Shown here: positions 1 through 13,648 of the stretch, piece after piece
How the letters are laid out: each line of letters opens with the position of its first letter
Position numbering within the stretch: position 1 is the first letter of the stretch
Assembly (NCBI GenBank): GCA_025331125.1
Contig: JAOALB010000243.1
Span: forward strand, 1 to 43,870
Origin: Mycogone perniciosa
Taxonomy: Eukaryota; Ascomycota; Sordariomycetes; Hypocreales; Hypocreaceae
Direction: 5' to 3'
DNA: 43,870 nucleotides
Notes under the pieces: generated by a model
What the model saw: only the letters and a program-made list of their open reading frames with translations
Told to the model about the DNA's origin: nothing
The model's database searches: none
Program-made: the position numbers and the translations under genes

Positions 1-248
1 CCTTTTCCCTTTTATTTAAATTATCTTTATCTCTATTATCCTTTATAAAAGGTTATACTTTTAAGGAATACTTTTAGCGTTATACCTTTAAAGGTTCCTA
101 GTTTTATCTGTAAAATATTATATATACTATAAAAGGAAAGATATTTAAGCTAATTTATATTTTAATAAAGATTTTATATATTTATAGGTAATTCTTTTAT
201 ACTCTTTTTAAGCGGATAAAGTATATTAAGGCCTTATTTATATTATTT

Positions 249-830
249 TATTGAAATAATAAGGTTATACTGAACCTTATTTATATGCAGCTTCTAGGAA
301 GCTGCATATAATACAGTAATAAGGAAATAACTGAGAGTCTAATTGGGTTAACAATAAATAAATAATTGAATTGTAATTAATCTAATAGCTAAAAAGCTAT
401 AGAATATTTAGTGTATGTACGGCTGGATTATAGAAGTGATTGTAGAATAATGCTTTGTCTTCTATAATAGTCCTCCGACTAGATAATAGGAATATAGCGG
501 CAGAATTGGGTTTATAGCCCTATTCCTATTTTCCGCAAAATTTATTTGTATAGGAAATCGGCCAAATCGACTCACGGCTATATAAACAGGAAACCCTTTT
601 AGTTAGATTTTTCACAATAGCCATTGTGGCTATTATATTGAGTCTAGGGTAGGCGGGATAGCTGGTCCTAGCTTAATTGTTATCGTTGAAGATAACAGAA
701 AATTTCCTGACTTACACCGAAGTTCCTCCGGACCTCGGTCCTAGCGTCGGGCCTAATTCCGGGTCTAGCCAGAATAGGAAGCTTACCTAAATACACTGAA
801 ATCCTTACTTTTTAGCCCTCCTTTTTAATA
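249..830 (-). repeat. solo copia LTR (C1 family) with 5-bp target duplication
   Basis: A 582-bp copy of the LTR also found at 9924-10503 and 25531-26111. Read on the minus strand the family begins TGTTAAAAAGG; this copy has the terminal bases mutated to TA-type. It is flanked by a perfect TATTT repeat (244-248 and 831-835), and no copia internal sequence adjoins it. It is therefore a solo LTR left by recombination after insertion into G1. A 14-bp stem with a 3-base loop is present at 281-311. Confidence 0.9.
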
Positions 831-2089
831 TATTTTATAAGCAGTATAATCCTTAGTTTTATTAAAGGTGCCTTTAAATTTAATTTATTACTATTATAAC
901 TATTAAAGAGTATATCCTATTTCCTTTTTATAACTATATCTTTATTTTAAATTTCCAGTAAAGGGATTATTTAAATTGCCTTTAATTTAAAGCCTTTTTA
1001 TATACTTAGCAATATCTTTTTAGCTACTAGCCTTAATAAAGTAACTAAAGTATAGCTATTACTTTTTTTAAAAGAGATTAAATATTTTCTTTTATTAAAT
1101 TAATAGTCTTTAATTATTTTAATCCTTTAATAGCCCTTTATTTTATAAAGGACTTCTTTTATTTTACTAGGAATAAAAAAATAAAGAGTTAAGCGATTTA
1201 GCGGGTTTAGAAATTTATTTTAGCCTTTATTATTAAAGTAAAAGGTTAATATAAGTAAAGTAGTTAATAAACTATTTAATTTTATAGTTTTTCTTTTTAT
1301 AATATAATTAAATTATACTTTTTATAGGTAAAGTAGTAGACTTTAATTTAGCAGCTATCTTTTCCCTTTTAAAAATAATATTTAATAATTATTTTTAAAA
1401 ATATTATCTGTTACTCCCGCTTATATATCCTTTATATAAAGGTAATTATTTTAATTTATTTTATTTATCTTAAAAATTACTACTTTAAAGTATTATAAGG
1501 GACTATATTTTAATTAATATATCTCCTTTTCTTTTAATCTGCGGATATATATTTTAGTTTTTAGCTGGATTATTTAATTTAATAACCTATATGCCTTTTT
1601 AGCAGTTAAAGGGTTACTATAATATTCGCTAAGTTTTTAGCTATTAATAATCTTAATTATAGCTTTATTAACTATTTTATCTTCAAATATATTATTACCT
1701 GTCTTTAAGCTTTTATTTATATAGGTTTCTTTATTATCTTTAATTATCTATTAATTAAATTTATCTTTTATAAACTTCTTTAAATATTCCTTTAAATAAG
1801 TTTTATTAAACAGAATCTTATTTAATATTTTTAGCCTATAAGCTTTTATTATTCCTGCTTAAAATTTAATTTTAAATAGTTTTAGTTAATGTATCTTTAA
1901 GTTTATATTTTTTAATAGGTCCTTTTAGTATTTTGCATTATAAAATAAAATAAAGTTCTTAAAGAGGAGAGGTTGAATTGCTTTTTGCAGAGAGTATTAA
2001 CTATTAGCGTTTATCCTTTTAGCTAATATTTAATAAAATACTATTACTCTCTCTTAAACTGTTTTTATATTTTTTTCTTTCTTTTAAAA

Positions 2090-4340
2090 TATAGATATAT
2101 ACTATTAATTAATCTTTTATTATATAAGCCTTATCCTAGTTAATTAGCCGTTAAATAGGCAGTTTTACTTTTAAAGGGAAGATTAGTTTTTAGTTAAATA
2201 ATAAGTAAAATATAAAGTATTTTATTAAGCCTTTTATAGTATATTTATTAGCTATAATTACTTTATTTAAGTTTTGGAATTACTTTTTATTGCATTTAGC
2301 TATTTTTGTTAATGCTAATATTAGGCTTTAATAATTAACTTTTATAAAGGTATTAACTTTAAGGTTATATATTAATATTCAGATAATCTTAATATTTAAA
2401 TTAATTAATACTTATAAGAGTATTTTCTTTATTTTAGGTCCTTTATTTATAACAGCCTAAATTATTATATTAAATTAATAAATTTATTTAAATATAAACT
2501 TTATTATTATTGCAGATAATAAAATCGGTATAGGTTTTACTTTTATTTATTTACAAAAGTTATATTTTCCTTTAAATAAATAAATATATCTATAGTTGTT
2601 TAGGATATATTAAATGTTAAAATATACTTTTTCTATAGGTCTGGTTAATTCTATTACTATAGCTGGTTTTTTAAGGCGGTATAGGTTAAAGCCTTAACAT
2701 TAAAGGTATAATATAACAGCTTTATATATATTATTCTATATCTATAGCTATTAGTATTTTTCCTTTAAAAATTAAAAAGTTATTTCCTGTCTTTTATAAC
2801 CTATTTCTATATAGTACTATTAAATAGCTGTTTTTTTTATAGTTAAGGTATTAAAGATAAATGCAGGCTAATAGCAGTATTTTATTAAATTAGCCTATAA
2901 CCTTTTATTTTTTATATAGAACCTTTTTACTTTGTTTTTTAATTATTAAACGTCTATAGCTAAAAGATTAAATAGTCTTTATATTATTTAAATGTATTAT
3001 ATAATTTACTAGGATTCTTTACTATACTCTTTTCCTAGTAAAATAAATAAAATTATATTTAAATATATATTTATAAAATCTTTTAAGTCCCTTTCTTTCT
3101 AGGCTTTAGCTTTATTTATAGCAGTTACTGGTTTATAAGATAAAGTATCTGCTATAGTATTTTCCTTCTTTAAAATATATTTAGCTATAAAGTTAAAAAA
3201 AAGGAGATAGTTGATTTATTAGGTTATATACCTGTTAAAGATATTATTAATTTTATTATTTATTTAATTAATAATTACTTTAATATTTATTTTTAATATA
3301 AATAAAAGTTTATAAATATAAGTATATAGCCTTTTAAAGGCTTAAAGTAAAGCTTTATACTCCTTTTTTATAGTATTATATTTTATTTCCAATAAAAGTT
3401 AATATTTGCTTTTATACTGGATTAAATATCTTTTTCCTTTTATAATTTATATTAAAACTGCCTTTTAGCTTATTATATTAGTATTAATTATTAAAATTAC
3501 CTTTGTATATATTTTATTTATATTTAATATTATTAGTATTAATATAAAGGTAATAAGTTCTTTAAGTTTATTTATAGTTGACTGCTACTTTTTAATTTAT
3601 TTTTAAAGGGCATTTTTTTCAATAAACTAATTAAAGGCTTTATAATTTAAATAAAGTATTTAATCTAGTATTTATAATAATTAACTAGACTAAAAAAGGA
3701 TTAAACTTTATTAATAGTTTTATAGCTTTTTTATTCTTTAATTTTAATAGTTTTTTTAATTATTAATTACTATCCCTTTATACTATATAAATATTTTATT
3801 AATTTAGTTAATTTTTAATAAAAGATTAACTTTACTGCTAAAATAGTATATCTTAATAGTTTAATATTAATAAAGGTTTTATTTAAATTCTAGAAGTACT
3901 TTAAAATATAGTGTTAGACCTTAAATATTACTTTTTTATTATTATATATAGATTTTAACCTTTATACTATAATATTATTTAAAAATAGTTAATATACTAT
4001 AAATATAAAATTAAATAATATTTATAAAATAATATATTGGAATTATATTATTAAGTTTATAGTATTTATTAAAAGGGTATAGTATTTTAAAAGGCTAATA
4101 AAGCTTATAAATATAATTATATTTTAACTTTTTTTATTAAAAGGGATTTAATTATATTTTAAAAAAGAGTTTAATAATAATAGTATTATATAGCCTATAA
4201 CATCTTTATTAAATTAGTCGGCATTTAAGGGAATGAAGGCGTCTTTAATTGTTATTTTATTTATTGATATAATAAAATTAATAAAGCAAAGGCTACTGTA
4301 TTTTCTTTATATTAAAAAGAATAGGTTCCTGTATAGCTTA
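2090..4340 (-). pseudogene. G1 pol remnant: RT, RNase H, integrase
   Basis: Broken polyprotein of Ty3/gypsy type. The reverse transcriptase start (a remnant of the INKVTIRD block) reads on the minus strand near 4,275-4,220, RNase H spans about 3,540-3,130 and ends in an ADALSYK-like block near 3,150, and integrase spans about 2,910-2,090. Coordinates come from parallel alignment by eye with G2. Stop codons occur throughout in the places expected for former CAA, CAG, CGA and TGG codons. It cannot be functional. Confidence 0.75.
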
Positions 4341-7300
4341 TAGCCTTCCTTTAAAAGGCCTTTTTTAATATAGACTTGCAGTAAATTAATTACCTTTTTT
4401 TCTATCCCTTTAAAAATTAAGATACTACTGCTTTATTAAATATTATATTCTACTATATAAATAGTTTATAGTAAAATAATTTTAAAATTTAGCTTTTTAT
4501 ATTTTATAAAATCTTAAAAAAGTATTATTTCTTTATTTTTTAAGATTTATATTAAAATTGCAGTTCTTTATATTATTAGTTTCCCTTTTATTATTTTTAA
4601 GATTACAGCTAGTCAGTTTAATATAAGCCTTAACCTAGTTTTAAGAAATAAGAATTTTAAAGTAATATAGTTGGTAAAAGGAGCGTTAAAGTTAAAACTA
4701 TCCTTTACTTTATTTTATTTCTTTTATTTTTAATAAAGACTTTTAGTAGGGATAAAACTGTTAGATAGTGTATTGTCTATTAGGTAGATTTTTATACCTT
4801 TCTTTTTATATATAGTATTAGTTTTAATCCTTTTATATTTTTACACTCTTTTAAGATCTTCTCTTTTAATCCTTTATTTCCTTAAACCTTTACACTATCT
4901 TTTTTATTACTTTTATTTAATCTTTTCAATTATTAGCCAATATTAATTAAATTAAATGCTTTTGAATTTACTTTAATAATTAATATAAAACGTTTTTTTT
5001 AAAAGTAAACTAAAGTATTTTTAAGCTTTTTTCTATTTTATTAACTTTATATTTAATTATAAAGTTAATATTTACTTTAGCTTTAAATTATATAATATTT
5101 TTATTTATATTTTTAATTAATAGCTTTTATAGCTAAAGTAATAATTTAAATATTTCCTATTTTATATTTTATATATAAATCTTTATTCTCTAATATATAA
5201 TTAAGTATTAGCTATATAGTTTAAATAAATAGTATTTTAAAGATAAAAAGTATTAAAACTTTATTTAATATAATATAAAATCTTACTATTATTTATATAT
5301 TGCCTATATATATTTAAATAATAGTTTTTATAATTATATTTACTTGCCTATTATTAAATATAATATTAACTGCTTAATAAAAGTATACTTTTAAATTATA
5401 TTTTATAACTAGCTAATTAAAAATAATATTTCCTTTTAACTTTAAATTTATAAAAACTTTAATAAATATACTATTAAGCTGTTTTAACTGTATTTATATT
5501 TAAAGTAGGTTTTATAAATATTTAAAAATGTTTTTTATTTAAATTATATTAATTCAGGCTATTAATCTTTATTTTTAATTTATTTTATAGTTAATAGTAA
5601 TATTTAATTACTTTAGTTTATAAAAATATACTTTTAATAGTAGTAAAGTATTTAAGTTTTTAAAATTAATTAATATTTTATTTAGAAATCCCTTTATTTA
5701 TAGGGATTATAAAGGCGCAGCTTTAAAATATTAATTTTATAGTAACCGGATAATTTATATAATTAAGTTTATATATATAGCTATTGCATTTAGTTTCTTT
5801 AATAGTTCTTTTTAAAGGGTATTTATAGGCAGAGAGAGATATTATTTAATATAAAGCAGGTTTAGAAATAGTTAAATTAATCTTTTTATAAAATTATATT
5901 TTAGTAATTCCCTGTAAATTTATAATTAAGTCTGCTTTTAAAGTATTTATAAGTTTTAAAAGAATATTTAAAAGAATATTAATTTTAAGTTTAATTATAT
6001 TGTTTAGAATTGTAGTTTAAATTAGTATTTTAGTTTACTTTACTTTTAATAATTCCTTTATATTTTTAATTTTGATTATTTTATTATTTTTATTGCATTA
6101 TAATTTAAATAATATAGTCTTTAAAATTATAAATATAAGGTTTAAATGTAGTTGCTTGTTTTTAATTAACTACTTTAATTAAAGTAGTAATAATTCCTTT
6201 TTAATTTCTTTATTTACTTTATTAATTATTTAAATATACTTTTATCCTCTATTAACTATAAAGTTAGCGAGGAAAGTTAAATTAAATAATTCTATAGTTA
6301 AATAGTTTTAATTATATTTATTTAAAGAGTTTTTAAAGGAATTTATTTTAATTAGGTTTATAAAGATATTTTTAAACCTTTTTATATTTATATTATTTTA
6401 TTTACTATTAATTATTTAATTTTCATTTATAAAGTATATAATATTTATTATTAATCCTTCTATAGGGACTATATTTAACTTTTATAGTAGTTTAATCCTA
6501 AATATCTCTTTATACTTTATTTCTTTATAAACTATATTAAAAAGTTTAATTTTATAATAGTTTAGTTTTTAATTAAAGAATTTAAGTTTTATCTTTTTTA
6601 TAAATAATAGGCTTAGCAAGACTTTATTTTAAGCTTTAAATAATTTTATTTAAAGTACTAGTATTTTTTATATATAGGTTTTAATAGTTATAATTACTAT
6701 AATAAATAAAACTAAAACTAGGATTTTCTATAAGCTTATTTAAATTATTTTTACTTTTAAATTATATATTATAAACCTATAGCTTTTATTATAAGCTAGT
6801 TTAATACAGTTTTAAAGGAAATAGCCTTTATTTATATAATATTAATAATATTTTATATTTATAGCTGCCTTTAAATAATAATAAAAGAAACAGTTTAATA
6901 TATTATTATATAAAAGGTTTATTATATTAATATTATTAATAGTAATATGATAATACTTTTTTTCCTTTAAATTAATTATTTTAGCTTTTTAATTAAAGAG
7001 ATAAACTGCTAGTTTATTAAATTCTTTAAATAAAGCGTTTATTTAATCTTTAAGCTATAGAGATATATTTAGTGTTATAGGTATAGGCTGCTGCTTTTTT
7101 TACCTTTTTAAAATTAAGCTTATTTCTAACTTAAATAAATTAAATATATACCTAGTTTTAAAAGATATCTTTATAGATTTTTAAAAATAGGCTTTTTAAA
7201 TATTAAATTCTATAAATATTTTATTATAAAAGAGTATTTAAACTTTAATATACTTTAACTCTTTAAAAGTATTAATTTCTTTACTTTCTTTAAAGGCTAT

Positions 7301-8991
7301 TATTAATTAAAGTAGCTTTAATGGTATTACTTTAATAATATTATAAGAATATAGTATAGCTACCCTTTAATTTCTTTTATTAAACTTTTAATAAAGGTAT
7401 TAATATTAAAGTAATTAATTTATTATAAATTATATTTTATTAAATTTATAATAATAAAGATTTTAAAGTTATATAGTATATAATTTTAATTATATTTTAT
7501 TATACTATTTATAATATTATATAAGCTTTTTTTAACCTTATTTTAATTCATATTTTTTTAATAAAAATTTAAACTATTTTTTATTTTTTTTAGTTTTATA
7601 AATAGTTTTAAATACCTTTTTTAATCTTTTATTAAAATTCTTTAATCTTTTATCTTTTATTTATAGTTTTTTAAAAATTAAAATATATTTTTACTATTAA
7701 ACTTACTTATAAAATTAGTTTTTATAGGTAGCTTTATTCTTTAAATGTTTTTAGAAGCTTAAATAAAGAAAAGGAACTTTTAAAAGGGTATTTCTTTTAT
7801 TTTCCGCTAAAGAATTTAATTTTTTTTAGCTTTTATTATAATAAATTTAAAAGGTATTAATGTTAAGCTAAGTATATAATTAAATAATTTATTTAATTAA
7901 AGTTTTAAAGAAAGGGTTATATTTAGTATTTTAATAATTAAAAATTGCTTATTTCCTTTTAGTCCCTTTATTTAAAGTTAAAATAAACTGTTAAAGTTTT
8001 AATTAAATAACTTTTTAATAATAAAATACTATTTATTTTACTGGTTTAAATTATTTAATTTAAATATTTAGTTAATAGAACTATATCTTTTTTTTAAGTA
8101 AAAAAGGGATATACTCTTTTAATAAAAGGGTTATAGTAAAGTATTCCTTTATTATAGTAAATTTCTTTATAATAAAGAAAGGTTTTATTTATTTGTTTAG
8201 GATAATAGAATTAACTGTTTTTTTAAAAATAGTTTCCTTTATTAATATTAGTTTTATAGTATTAAATTATTATTATTTTTAAATCTCTTTTAAATAACTT
8301 TAATATAAATAAAAGTAGTCTATATATAAAAGATTATAAAAGTAATAAAAATAGTATTTTTATTAAATGTTAAAGAAAATTTAACTAAAAAAGTTAATAA
8401 AACTAAAATAAAGTCTGTATATTAAAAGATTAAATAATTAATTTATTTTTTACTAGTTTTTTATAATTACCTTACTAGCTGGCTTATAAAGTTATAAGTG
8501 AAATAAGAGTTATTATAGTATATTACTAGTTTAGAGGGGATTATATTATATAAAGCTAATTATTTTATTTATATATTTGCTTTTACTATATTAATTAAAT
8601 CTTTTTATAATTTCCTTTAATTCTTTAACCTTTTATTTGTAGGTATTATAGGCTAATAGTTATTTAAGATTTTACTTATTTATTATATTTTAACGTATTA
8701 CACTTAAATTAATTAATTTTAATTCCTATATTTTAAAAATTGCAATTAAATAACCTATATATTTAGAATTAAGTATTATATTAATTTATATTAATTAGCT
8801 ATAATAAAGGGCTTTTAGGCTATTTCTTTTAGCTAATTATTTTATACTTATTTAAAGATTTATTAAAGTTAGCCTATAATTTTATTAATAGTTAAATAAA
8901 GGTAGGTTTTAGTAGTAGTATAAAAGTGCCTTTAATAATTACTTCCTGTAATGCAATCTTTAAGATTTCCCTTCATTTTAATTACTAGTTT

Positions 8992-9378
8992 TATTAAAAG
9001 GGAATTAATGCTTTAAATATATATATACATCAATAATAACCGGAATAAAAGGCAGGAACTGCACTTTTAATAGAACTATAAAGCTGTAATTAAATAATAT
9101 AAAAATTAAAAGATACTGCAAGTTATTTAATTATAATATCTGCAGTCGAAAGTAACTAATAGTTACCTCTTTATACCTTAATAGCTATAAAAATATAAGT
9201 AAAGGTAATATATTAAAAGAGAACGCGGGTTAATTATTATTAAACTAGGTCTATTTATTTATCTTTATAGTCTTATACCTGTTTAATCTAATAGTTGCTT
9301 AAATAAGTAATTAACTTTATTTAGGTAGGCTAGTAAAAAGGACTGTAAATGTATTGGGTATATTAGTTACCCTTAATT
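8992..9378 (-). repeat. 5' LTR of gypsy G1
   Basis: This 387-bp sequence is the reverse complement of the LTRs at 13262-13648 and 22628-23014 and exactly the same length. The internal sequence next to it (minus strand, from 8991 leftward) matches the start of the G2 internal region, including a TAGTAACT-like primer-binding site. That identifies it as the 5' LTR of a minus-strand element. The outer terminal bases are mutated from the TG...CA form. Confidence 0.85.
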
Positions 9379-9923
9379 AAATATATTGTATAAGTAATAT
9401 ATTAGACTATATAGGCGCTTATAATATATATATTCTATATTTTCCTTTATATTAGCTATATATATATATAGCGAGGCTATTATAGTATATTTATTACTAA
9501 AATCAAGCTTTATTCCTATTTCTCTTTATACTTTATATAGCTGTACTGCACTCTATAATACCTTTTAAAGAGAAATATATATTAATTGTAATAAAGAAAC
9601 TTTAATACTATTATTGAAAATCCTAATAACCCCGCCTAATAGTATTAAAAGATTAATATAATACTTTTTATTAATTTTAATAAATAATATAAAATAATTA
9701 ACCTATCCTAAAACGCATTATAGTCTTTTAATAATTTATATATATTAAATAAGCCTTTTTAAAATTTTATAGTAAAGTTATTGATATTAGGCAGTAAATA
9801 TAATAAAACTGCTAAGTAAATAATAAAGGCTTTAAAGATAAAGGTCTTTTAAGAATTTACTAATATTATAAAGATTTAAGTAATTAAGTTAAATAAATTT
9901 AACTTTATTAAAGAATATGAATT
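9379..9923. other. AT-rich spacer between G1 and C1; possible severed 5' piece of G3
   Basis: These 545 bp belong neither to G1 nor to the copia element. No intact ORF, tRNA or LTR is seen. The plus-strand translation near 9,790-9,910 gives a weakly gag-like, stop-interrupted stretch. Because copia C1 separates this segment from gypsy G3 (26112 onward), which lacks a 5' LTR on that side, this may be G3 sequence pushed 16 kb away by the copia insertion. That is inference; a clear 5-bp target duplication is not seen (GAATT against GTATC). Confidence 0.35.
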
Positions 9924-10503
9924 TGTTAAAGTAATAAGGTTATACTGAACCTTATTTATATACAGCTTCTAGGAAGCTGTATATAATGCAGCAATAAGGA
10001 AACGATTAAGAGTCTAATTGGGTTAATAATGGATAAACAATTAAATTGTAACTAATCTAATAACTGAAAAGCTATAGAATATCTAGTATATGCGGCTGGA
10101 TTATAGAAGTGATTATAGAATAATACTTTGTCTTCTACAATAGTCCTCTGACTAAATAATAGGAATACAGTAACAGAATTAGGTTTATAGCCTTATTCCT
10201 ATTTTCTGCAAAATTCATTTATATAGGAAATCGTCTAAATCGATTTACAGCTATATAAACAGGAAACCATTTTAGTCAGACTTTTTATAATAGCCATTAT
10301 GCCTATTATATTAAGTCTAGGGTAGGCGGGGTAGCTGGTCCTAGCTTAATTGTTATTGTTAAAGATAATAGGAATTTCCTGACTTATATTAAAGTTCTTC
10401 CAGAGCTCTGTTTTAGCGTTGGGCCTGATTCCGGGTCTAGCTAAAATAGGAAGGTTACCCAAATACACTAAAATCCTTGCCTTTTTAGCCCTCCTTTTTA
10501 ACA
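9924..10503 (-). repeat. 3' LTR of copia C1
   Basis: A 580-bp LTR; on the plus strand it runs from TGTTAAAG to CTTTTTAACA, so TG...CA ends are kept on both sides. It matches the copies at 249-830 and 25531-26111. The 14-bp stem with TAG loop is at 9956-9986. Confidence 0.9.
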
Positions 10504-10515
10504 CTCCCTCTAAAA
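10504..10515 (-). other. polypurine tract of copia C1
   Basis: On the minus strand the sequence TTAGAGGGAG lies immediately before the LTR start TGTTAAAAAGG. This is the usual place and composition of the plus-strand primer of a copia element, and it shows that 9924-10503 is the 3' LTR of a minus-strand element. Confidence 0.7.
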
Positions 10516-10599
10516 CAAATACTATCCTATATAACTTTAAAGTAAAGATAGGATCTAGATATAGGAAAATAACTAGAATATAAAAATAAAAAGGATTAC

Positions 10600-13261
10600 T
10601 AATATAGCTGAAAATAATAAGGATAGCTAATAACTATAAAATAACTAATAGCTATAAAAAAGCTAAGAACTTTAAGTATATACTTTAGGTAAAATTTTAA
10701 GATTAAAGAGACTTATAAAATTCTTTAATTTTAGACCTGGAAAAGGCTTAATAAGCCTGTCAGCAACTACTTTACTGGTTTCTAGATAGCTAACTATAAT
10801 AATACTATTTTTAACCTGTTCCTTAATATAATTAAACTGTAATAGAGTATATTTTGTTTAATTAAAAAGGGTAGGGTTATTTAAGGTAAAAATAGTACCT
10901 TTATTATTGTTAAGTAATAAAATTGGCTGTTTAATTAGTTAATTTACCTCTTTATATAGGCCAATAGGCTATTAAATCTCTTTAATAGCTTTTATAAAAG
11001 CTATAAACTCTGCTTTTAGTGTAAAGAGACAGATAGTTAAGCCCCTTTTTAATTTCCAGTTAATTAGCCTATTAGCAACTATAATAATATAGCTATAAGT
11101 CAATTTACTTAATTCTTTATCCTTAGTAAAATTACTATTATAATAGCTAATAGGTATAAGGCTAGATTTTCTAGTATATTAAATAGCTAGATCCTGGGTA
11201 CTATTTAAATACTATAATAGGTTATAGGCTGCGTTTAAATACTCTTTATAAAGGCCTTAAAATTGTTTAGTTAACTACTAGACTAGAAAGCTGGTATTTA
11301 TTTAAATATAAGTTATTAGGTAGATAATAGTACTAATAATAGCTTGAAAAAGCTTAATATTAGCTTTATTTAGTTTAGTTATAGTTTTATTAGCTAAAAT
11401 AAAGGGCTATAGGGGTAATTAAATAGGCTTAAAGCTTTAAAGATTAAAAGACTTTATAGCTTTAGTAATATACTGTTTCTAGGAAAGCTAAAAAAGGCCT
11501 TTTTTCTATCTTTAACTATCTAAACCTTTAAAAAGAAAAAGGCAGGGCCTTTCTTTTTTATAGTATAGACTTTATTAAAAGCTAGCTTCAACTAAACTAT
11601 ACCTTCTTTATTTAGTCTAATAAAAAGACAGTTATCTATATAAGTAATAATAAAAATACTGTTATTTAAATTATAGAAAATAGTAGAGTTAGAAATTAAA
11701 GGATTATATCCTAGTTTATTTCCTAAGGCTTATAAAGCCTGTTACTATTCTTTAAGGGACTGTTTTAGGCTATAAAGCGTTTTCTGTAACTAAATAACCT
11801 AATTTATATTAAGGTTATAACCTAGCTTTCTAAAAATAGACTTAATCTTAAAGGAAGCTTAACTAGTATAGTCTTTAAATCCTTTACGGAAGTTTAGGAA
11901 AATAGTCTCTAAGTATCCTGTTAAAGAATATACTAATAAAGTCAATTTATTCAATTTCCTAGTTATAAATAATAGTTAAGGCTAATAGGAGCCGCTAAGT
12001 AAAAAGAACAGCTATTAAAGTAAACGTTTAGTTGAAATCTATTCCTTTTAGTTATTAGAAACCCTTAATAACTAGTCTAGCTTTAACTTTTACTATTTTA
12101 TTATTTTAGTCTTTTTTAGTTTTTAAAATAAATTAACTAGTAATAGGATTCCTGTCTTTAAAAATACTATTACATTTAATAAAGGTAAAGGTATATTATT
12201 TAACTAGCTGGTTAAATTTACTATAAATCGCTTTTAGCTATTTAATTTTATTAAGACTATAAAGTATTTACTTAAGCGTTTATAGGTTTTGTGCTGCAGT
12301 AGCTAGAAAGGCTAGCTTTTTAATGCTATTATAGAGAAAATAGGATATATCTATATCTATAAGATCCTCTATAACTGCAGAGTCTTATATAACTGGTATA
12401 GGAATAAAGGGAATAGTAGTAGGTACTCCTTTTAGAATAGGGTTAAAGAGTAAGGGATTAATATCCTAAAAGCTAGGAATTATTTAATTTATAGAATCTA
12501 GCTTTATTTCTCCCTTTAATTCTTTATTATCTTAACCTGTAATAGGCTTTAAAATTTAAAGCTTAAAAGTCTTATTTTTATATAGCTTTATAGTAAATAA
12601 TTTAAAGACTATATATTTAGTTAAAATATAAATAAAGTAAGTATTATTATTTAAAATTACTAGTAGTCTTTTAGTTTTAGTTTTAAAGGCTAATTTATAG
12701 CCTTTAGCCTTTTATCTTGATAAAATAAATACTTTATAATAAAAGCTAATAATCCTATATTTTTGCAGATTAGGTTTATAATCTTTATTAAAGTCTAAGT
12801 CTTTATATAATTTTTAATAAAGGGTAAAGTCCCTATTAATAATAGCTGTATAGTTAATTAATTTAAAAACTGCAGTAATAATAAAATTCTAGAGGTATAG
12901 TAGCAGGTTAGCTGCTATAGTAATAGCCTATAGCCTATTTAATAAAACTTTAATAAAGTATTTTATTAAACTATTTTATTTATAAATATAAAGGCTACTA
13001 TAGGAATATATAATTTTTAAAGAAAAGAACTAGGTTTAAAGATCCTAATTAATTTCCTTTTTACTATTATAATAGAATTCTTTAAAATACTGGTTATACT
13101 GTGTTTTTAGGCTATTTATAAAGCTTTATATAGTAGCTAAAAGGGTGGGTCTACTATAATGTTTTAAAAGGAATAGCTATCTATATTTTAATTTTTTATT
13201 AATAATTAAAAGACTAATAGGGGCCTTATTATAAAGCACTGGCTTTATAAAGAAAGTATTT
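10600..13261 (-). pseudogene. C1 pol remnant, 3' part: integrase core, RT, RNase H
   Basis: This is the downstream half of the copia polyprotein. Starting at the G2 junction (13261) the minus strand reads an integrase-core-like stretch. Near 11,660-11,600 it reads a YIDN block where copia RT has YVDD, and near 11,750 a stop-broken remnant of the LYGLKQSP block. RNase H remnants follow toward 10,700. The D-to-N change in the RT motif and the many TAA/TAG codons are transitions of the RIP type. It is non-functional. The other half lies at 23015-25500. Confidence 0.75.
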
Positions 13262-13648
13262 TATTAAGGGTAACTAATATACCCAATACATTCACAGTCC
13301 TTTTTACTAGCCTATTTAAGTAAAGTTAATTGCTTATTTAAATAACTACTAGATTAAAGAGGTATAAAACTATAAAGATAAACAGATAGACTTAACTTAA
13401 TAAGGACTAACCTGCATTCTCTTTTAATATATTACCTTTACTTATATTTTTATAGCTATTAAAGCGTAAAGAGGTAACTATTAATTACTTTCAACTGCAG
13501 ATATTATAATCAAATAATTTACAGTATTTTCTAGCCTTTATATTATTTAATTACAGCTTTATAGTTTTATTAAAAGCGCGGTTCCTGCGCTTTATTCTAG
13601 TTATTGTTAGTGTATATATATATTTAAAGCGCCAATTCCCCTTTAATA
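13262..13648 (+). repeat. 5' LTR of gypsy G2
   Basis: 387 bp, the same length as 22628-23014 and 8992-9378. In the first 60 bases every difference from the 3' LTR is a C/T or G/A transition, and this copy carries more A and T. The TG start has become TA. Confidence 0.9.

Larger units (their letters stand above)
1..9378 (-). mobile_element. Ty3/gypsy element G1, partial, RIP-degraded
   Basis: This element reads on the minus strand. Its 5' LTR is at 8992-9378 and its 3' end runs off the left edge. It belongs to the same family as G2 at 13262-23014: the reverse complement of the first 100 bases matches G2 near 22020-22110, and position p in G2 corresponds to about 22,692 minus p here. About 520 bp of internal sequence and the 3' LTR should lie outside the window. 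Only short open stretches remain; every frame is broken by TAA and TAG, as expected from C-to-T change in CpA context on both strands. A solo copia LTR is inserted at 249-830. The family assignment is firm; the inner boundaries are approximate. Confidence 0.85.
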
